A DNA stretch of 64,000 bases, taken from Datisca glomerata (Eukaryota; Streptophyta; Magnoliopsida; Cucurbitales; Datiscaceae). Position 1 is the stretch's first letter; every line of letters starts with the position of its first letter. Positions 57,925 to 64,000 of this stretch are shown one piece after another. The stretch covers positions 248,001-312,000 of the forward strand of contig QANY01005532.1 of the NCBI GenBank assembly GCA_003255025.1. Reading direction: 5' to 3'. The notes under the pieces were generated by a model, which ran no database searches, was not told the origin of the DNA, and was given only the letters and a program-made list of their open reading frames with translations. The position numbers were made by a program, and so were the translations under genes.

Positions 57925-58870
57925 GAAAGACTTATTTTATTATATTTTTTATATCTGGAAAGAGTATTAATGTAGGGAGAATTCTCTGTAAAGAACTTAA
58001 AACCTGTGCGTCGAAGAAAATAGGCTCTCTATTCTCTCCTTATCTAATCTCTAAGTTGTGTTTAGTGAATTTAGTTCCCTGTGTTATCACAAAGGAGAAA
58101 TTGATAAATAGGGGAGTTATTACTCTAACTGCTATATCTAGATTCACTCTGAGAAGATCAGGGAGCCAGTGGAGGCGCCTACTGAACCAACTTCATCAAA
58201 ATCTGCAAGTACTCAAACAAAGCAATTTGACACCACAAACATTAACTTGATGCTCTATACCCTATATGATAAAATGAAGCAACGAGAAGCTGAGTAGAGC
58301 AAGTTAAGTCAACTGCTATAGCATATAGAGCTACAACATTGTGCCTACTGGGAGTACGATAAAGCAAGGGATAGGGCTATTCAGAAAAGCCTGCAGAAAA
58401 ACATACAAAGAAGACCTGGGCTCTTCCCTCCTTTCCAAACGTGATTCTTCAACCCTGGAAGGTTAAGGAAGAGGAGGCCGAGAAGGAAGCTGAGGATGAT
58501 GCCATGCAGGAAAAGGAAGAAGGATTAGAAACAAATGAGAAAGAGGATGAAGTTAGAGAGGAGTTTGAGGCAGAGATTGAGGTTGTAAAGGTTGTTGAAA
58601 GGAAGCTGGTTTGGAAGAAGAAGAAGAAGGAAATAAGAGTGAGACTGAAGAAGGAGCTGGTTTTGAAAAGGAGAGAGAGGATAGTCAAAGTGAAAAAGAT
58701 GAAGAAAACGATGATGAAGAAAGTGGGGAGTCAATTGAACCCACACCACCACCAAACCTTTCCCCTAAAAAGGTAAGGACAAAGGAAAATGAAAGCTTTT
58801 TAGACCAAGCCCAGAAAAAGAAAAATGTGAAAAGACAGAATCACCCAAGACTGAAAAAGAAAAAGTAAGT
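57925..58870 (+). pseudogene. third-ORF remainder, lysine/glutamate-rich
   Basis: Overlapping frames (58441-58776 and 58611-58868) are dominated by K and E. They belong to the charged linker of the third ORF rather than to a folded domain. No conserved motif stands out. Confidence 0.35.
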
Positions 58871-60343
58871 CAATAGAAAAGAAAAAAGAGGTTGTAGCAT
58901 CTGAGTCTTCGATGAGCTCAAAGAAAAAGCTAAAAATTGAAGCAAAAGAGTAGGCCTTAGAAGAATAACTACATCAGTAAATCAAGTAAGCAAAGAAGAA
59001 GCTGTCAGATTTCAAAGCCGCATCAAATGGGAAGGGTGGCCTTCAAAGCTCCTCAAGTAGTAGAAGTTGTTGGCCTGCTGCAGTAACCAGCTGCAGTAGC
59101 AAGGTTCTTTAGTTAAGCTTTAGAATTTATGTTCTTTGGATTATATTTATATTGATGGCACTGAGGACACTACCATGCTTAAGTTTCTAGGGGCTTTTCC
59201 CTCTTCTTTTTGTTGGCATATATGCTGCATTTTCTTTCTGTTAAAGTCTTTAGGTAGTTAGTTTTGCATTTCAACTGCAAGTTTTAATTTTAGTTTATTA
59301 GCCATTGCTGCTCATCTTTGTAAGAAAATGCATATAAGAGCATAAAAAAGAAAAATGAATAAAATTATTTGAAAAGCATGATGAGTTAAGAATGTTTAAG
59401 CTAGTTACCTATTTTCAACACTTATAAGTAGAATTAGTTATTTTGGGAAGTTTAGGGTGATTTATAAATATGAGAGACGCTTAATACTCTAGTTAGGTGC
59501 CTAAATGTTCTAGGAATCAGCCTACCAATTATCCTTAATGGCATAATTCAAGTTTGGGGGAGGGAATCTTTGTTCTAACACTGTGATTATGTAATTTTGC
59601 TGCTTAAAAATCTTGGCTCAGAAAGAAAAATTGTATGAATAAAATGGATAGAAAAGCTCATCTACTTTAGGCTGCTGAGTAATCGGGTGTCTTCATCACC
59701 AACGTTGCCATTCACGTCAAAAGGTAGCCAAAGGCATGAGTTTGCTACAACAATAAAAAGAAATAACGATTAAAAAGTGGATGCTTTAGTTGTCATATTA
59801 CTGAGTAATCGGGTGCCTTCATAACAAATCTTGTCATGGGCATCAAAAGGCATAATAGGATAAAAGGTATTCTAATCCATATAAAAAAAAAGAGAAAAAG
59901 AGGAGAAAAAGAAGCCAAGTCAATAAAATGTTACAGCTAAGTTTGTAAGAGTTCCTTTGTACTTCATGTAAATTACTTATCCCCTTTTGGATTGTAGTCT
60001 TCTTTATGCATGTTGTTTCTAGTTGAGATAGGATTGCCTGATTTGAGTGCATAATTAAGTCAATGATATGAGTTTAAGTTGTCCTAAGCATTCTGAATAA
60101 GCAATTCTAACTTCTAGCACACCCTCACTGAAGGGAATTAGGTAACATCTTATTTTAGCATGTTAAGCATAAAAATGCTCTTGATATTTTGTGTTGAGCA
60201 GGTTGGTTGGTTTCTTTAAAATTTTAGCTTGCTTTGAGATGCAGGATTGGCTAAGTCTATGGTAGGTAGTTTGTTTAGATTTGTGTCTTTTTATGTTAGG
60301 TTTATATCACTTGAGGACGAGTGATGATTTAAGTTTAGGGGTG
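58871..60343 (+). other. 3' non-coding region of the Athila-like element
   Basis: No ORF that I recognise. It contains two similar GCTGAGTAATCGGGTG(T/C)CTTC phrases (near 59680 and 59801), an A-rich run (59880-59900) and the polypurine-like AGTTTAGGGGTG just before the 3' LTR. A long 3' non-coding region is normal in this clade. Confidence 0.5.
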
Positions 60344-61823
60344 TGATAACTCTAAGATTTTAATGTTATCTTAGTATTTCTAATACTTAATTGTTTCTTA
60401 TCTTATGGGGATTTAGTATTTTATTACTTAAATCTTAGTTAATTCTGTCTTATTTAGTTTTAAGCTTAGTTTAGCCGCCATGCTAGTATTTTGGGTGTTC
60501 ATGAGCAATTTTATGCAGTATAGTATCTTTTGTGCATGACCAATTGCAAAGCTTGAAATCCAAATAATTGTTCTAGGAAATCTTGTTGTTGCTATAACTG
60601 TAGCAGTGTAATGCAAGCTTGCGAGAGGTTTTCGTGTAGTCCAGCTGGCACTGAAAAGTGAAAGAAGTTCATGTGCACTCAAAAAATGGTTATTCTAGGT
60701 GTCATCATCGTCTGCGCTAGTGGTCTCCTGCGAAATTAGAGCTCAACACGCGTCCTTGTGCAAAAATGAAACCCTAATCTCAAGGCCCCTATTTATTGGA
60801 AGTCCACCTTTTTGAAGAGGATAATCGAGGAGAGTCAAGAAGGAGCTGACTCTGCATTGTACAAAGGAGACACTCTGTAGAAGGAAATGAAAGGAAGAAG
60901 ATAAAAAAGGAAAGCAAGGAAGAAGACAAGGCCAAACAATATTTGTTTATTCTTCCTCTCTCACTTGTTTTAACTTCATTTGTTCTCTATTTTACCTTCA
61001 TCTAGTTCTTAGTCTTTTGGAAAATATGGAAATGGGATGTTTCATTTCTCTTCATAAGCTCACTCGAGCTAAATACTCGAAGCAAGTATGGTAATGAACT
61101 TAAAAATTGCTTTATCTTGATTAATGGAGTTTTGGTTGCTATACTCGTTTTAGCATTTCATTCAAGTATGCTTAGTGTTGATTTTTCATTACTGATTGAC
61201 CATCTTTACTGAAATACAAGTTAGATTAAAGTCTGAAAAGATTTAATTTAATGGAAATGACTTGGATGATACATGAGTACCTGAATCGAAATACATGAAC
61301 ATTGAATCGTGTAGATCTAAGTACTTTGTGAGTAGTGTTGACATGTGCTCGCCTTAAAAACCCTTTAGTTTGAACTTAAAGAATCAAACTGTAATATGAA
61401 ATTAAGCTTATGCATATGTTAATTAAGGTTGGAATTGGTAATTGCAAGGATGACAATCAATTGTACCTTTGAGCTAAGGTTAATTCTACTGGGATGCCAT
61501 AGCAAGGAAACATAGTTAATTAAGGAAAAGTAATTAATAGGGGATTTGACCATACTAGCCGTCATTATCACTGAATATCTCATTAATATCAAGTTAGCTT
61601 TATACTTACAAGTGTCATTATACATTACTTTTATCAGTTTATTAATCTCAATTTAATCTTGCCCTGATTGAACTAAACCACTATTTTTGCCCTACTTTCA
61701 CGTTTAATCTGTTTTGGTTCATAATATTGCATATTCACACTAGTTCCTGTGGAGATCAACACTAACTTACTACTTTATTACTTGTTAACGATACATGAAC
61801 TTGCATATACATTTCACACAACA
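60344..61823 (+). repeat. 3' LTR of Athila-like element
   Basis: It begins TGATAACTCTAAG and ends ACAACA, and is 1480 bp long, which is probably close to the original length. It shares its start (about 120 bp) and its last 530 bp with the 5' LTR. It is followed by the target duplication AATGC. Confidence 0.92.
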
Positions 61824-61900
61824 AATGCTCTGCTGCCCAACAAGCTAGCTAACATTTCCATAGCTCCTACAAGCTCCCAGTAAAGCACCCTCGTGGTGAT
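61824..61900 (-). pseudogene. PPR relic, upstream piece
   Basis: Read on the minus strand it gives HHEGALLGACRSYGNV followed by a stop and a weakly matching continuation, the motif (WGALLGACR.HGN.EL) that precedes the NIYAEAGRW region in PPR proteins. It joins the piece at 50528 if the Athila-like element is left out. The target duplication lies inside this coding stretch. Confidence 0.72.
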
Positions 61901-64000
61901 TTCATGATGGAGGAAGAAGAAAATGGTGGTTGTAACCTCTGAGGTAATTAGGAAAGGGAAGAAAGGGATGCCAAGTACCGTTCTCCCCCATGACTCAACA
62001 GCTCACTGGCAGAGTCACCACACACTCGTAGAACCATAGGAAAAAGCCATCTGCGAGAAGGCAAGGTGACACCCCTATTTAGAGGAACCGTCACCACTCG
62101 AAGAAACTAGTACCAAAGTGAAACCCAGCTTTGCAAGGCCAATAACACCCTTTTGTAAGGTTCTGGTTGGGGTCATCCTAGAGGGAGAATAAGGCTGTCG
62201 AAGAGCGAATGAAAACAAAGACCCCTGAAGGACCCTCTAGGGGCAGTATGTGAGCAACTGCAGAAGATGGAGGAAAATATTAGTGGGACACTCTCCACCC
62301 TACCCCTAGGTGCACCATTTTGGCCACAAACAAATTTGCAAAGCTCCAGTTTAGACAAAGGAAAACTGTGCTACACGGATAAACTAATTTGGGCACATTA
62401 ACAGTTGAAATGCAGAGCCCCACACCAATCCCACACCATGGGTGAAATACGAGTCAGGGATAGGCAACTCCCAGCTCCCACGTCTTGATTTAGGTGAAAT
62501 GAAAGGACGAAGACCATGCTAAAACTGATTCATGGGCTTGTGAACAAAGTCAGGACATGAAGCCCCATTGAGAGAGTAAAGACGGCCACAATACCCCTTA
62601 CAATGAGTTTTGGTTGGTATAGGTTGTTCATGGTGAAATACACATGCGTGTTCCTCACAAACCCCCGTATAAAGTGGGTAAATCCGCGAGAAAAGTGCAA
62701 CCGGTGCACCGTCATCAAGACTATCCCTGAGCAGAATGTAAAACTCGAAGGGTACCATCGTCAAAGCAAAGATGAATCTTGGAAGGAGAGACACTCGAAC
62801 AAATAAAATGAAGGGCAAGAGTTCGGAAAAAAATAACTCAACTACCTTCAGCCCTCCATCTCGGTTTGACAGACGATAAAGATCATGTGCTCGTCGACAT
62901 TGGTCATATGACAGAACTCTTTTCGCTACTCAAACAATCTTCTTATTTAGGATTAACCTCTTATAAAGTCTTTTTTTAGCCAATTTACTTTTATAGAAAA
63001 ATAGAACATGAAGTTGAAATATTTGCTAATGATTTCCTGGTTAACCTACAAGTCTTCAGGGATCTACTCTTCTACGACGTACGACTAAGGATAAAAAATT
63101 TATGACTCGTGAGGTGCTCAAGCCCACCAATCAGTATTAAACAAAAAGGTGGTGACTAATGAAGTGCTCTAGCCCAACAGTTGAATTAAACAAAAAGCAT
63201 CAAGGGAGGCAATGACCGCCGAGCATTCACCCCCGTATGATAGGGTTATAGGAAAACCTTAGCCAAGGTAGCCTTAACACTAAGGACGAGGATAGCTATC
63301 GAGCACTACAGCTCAAAAGACAAGGATAAGACCTTCTAATGAGTGCTTCGGCTCAAGAATTTATCCAAAACAAGAACACCTGGATAGGTGGTAAAGGAAA
63401 GGTCCTTCGACCAAGTACCAAAGAAAATGATTTTCAACTTGTGTTTTAACTTGACCAAGGAGACTCCCAAGGTAAGGATGCCTAACTAAGCGTCAACAAT
63501 TAAGGTAACTCCCAATTTGAAGTAGGACTGCCCAACCGAAGCTCCCGAATAGGAACATACTTGAAGGCTTTGTAAAGGTCACGGCAGGTCTGTAAAACCC
63601 CCGACCTACAAAGAGGGGGAAATCCATTGGACAAGATCAAGTCCACAAAGAAAAGATCAAGGCCCTCTAAGGCCCACTCCAGCTCAGGTTCACAAGCTCG
63701 GGCCAATAAAAGCTAGCAAGGATACAACACTCAACATAATAGTCAGAATGAATACGCAGCTCAGGATGAATATCTCATCCAGACCAAGTTAAAAAGCTCG
63801 ACTGAGGAAAAATAAAACTTTATCTACCTGAAGTATGCTCACGATAGGAAATAGGCAAAAATAAAGATAAATAAAGGAGACAGAATTAAATGAAGAGTAT
63901 TTTTATTAATAAAAAAAGGACTACAAATACAAGTAAAAGTAAAAAATATCCTTAGTTAAGGGGACAAGCCCCTTCTACGCCAACATAAGGGTAAAAGGCC
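61901..64000. other. unassigned DNA, probably another retroelement edge
   Basis: No protein I recognise. A minus-strand ORF 62818-62519 (99 codons, one Cys/His-rich patch) may be chance. From 63080 a short motif of the type GAG(T/C)GCT(C/T).(A/G)GCCCA recurs in diverged form about four times (63110, 63160, 63305, 63340). The last 100 bases, read on the minus strand, look like a non-coding retroelement segment. It is GC-richer than the rest of the window. Confidence 0.35.

Larger units (their letters stand above)
50529..61823 (+). mobile_element. LTR-bounded Athila-like Ty3/gypsy element
   Basis: LTRs lie at 50529-51535 and 60344-61823. A target duplication AATGT/AATGC lies on both sides (50524-50528, 61824-61828). 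The PBS at 51540-51558 reads TAGCGCCGTTGTCAGGG, the Athila/Tat type, not tRNA-Met. A polypurine-like AGTTTAGGGGTG precedes the 3' LTR. Gag, protease, RT, RNase H and integrase follow in gypsy order, then an env-like/third-ORF region. The size of about 11.3 kb fits Athila. Coding regions are full of stops. Confidence 0.92.

Noticed and set aside
58441..58868. K/E-rich ORFs as separate genes
   Set aside because: Low complexity, overlapping frames, inside the LTR-bounded Athila-like element.
62519..62818. 99-codon minus-strand ORF as a gene
   Set aside because: No recognisable motif and an overlapping ORF in another frame; no promoter or splice support.

Overview
This window is nuclear DNA of a eudicot plant. 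It is AT-rich, and almost all of it is nested transposable elements. The families are those of plant genomes: Ty1/copia, Ty3/gypsy (one chromovirus-like, two Athila-like), a CACTA (En/Spm) transposon, a Mutator-like element, a LINE and smaller DNA insertions. Plant initiator-Met type primer-binding sites (TGGTATCAGAGC) and an Athila-type PBS are present, and one small gene has GT-AG introns. I saw no operons, CRISPR arrays, rRNA or convincing tRNA genes. The species cannot be named from the sequence.

Layout. 1-2.8 kb: tandem duplication, copia integrase scraps on both strands and an LTR-like block. 2.8-7 kb: a gypsy element on the minus strand with its reverse transcriptase deleted. 7-11.9 kb: an Athila-like remnant on the minus strand (RT plus integrase tail, core deleted). 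11.9-23.9 kb: a copia integrase fragment split by a 1.58-kb insertion with a TAA target duplication (12135-13715), then by a complete but dead LTR copia (14016-23839, duplication GAAGC), then meeting a CACTA terminus at 23861. 23.9-36.3 kb: a CACTA composite whose two halves are an inverted repeat, each carrying a different part of the transposase genes. 37-39.2 kb: a Mutator-like element with long inverted repeats and a captured DUF1223 gene fragment. 39.4-42.1 kb: the only apparently intact host gene, three exons coding for an 85-residue protein, with a LINE in intron 2. 42.1-45.5 kb: short repeats, a minisatellite and an LTR-like block. 45.5-50.4 kb: an LTR-bounded copia on the minus strand with mutated catalytic motifs. 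50.5-61.8 kb: an LTR-bounded Athila-like element whose 5' LTR carries a block of copia gag. These last two both sit in one relic of a pentatricopeptide-repeat (PPR) coding sequence. 61.9-64 kb: unassigned, probably another retroelement edge.

How the parts relate. Apart from the small host gene, nothing looks able to make a full protein: the element ORFs carry stops, frameshifts, deleted domains or altered catalytic residues. The most informative region is the CACTA composite. It has two outward-facing 3' ends, mirrored subterminal arrays and mirrored transposase 5' coding regions around a spacer holding a copia RT fragment. If transcribed across its centre it could form a long hairpin RNA; that is inference. 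Family calls come from reading the translations by eye, not from database searches.
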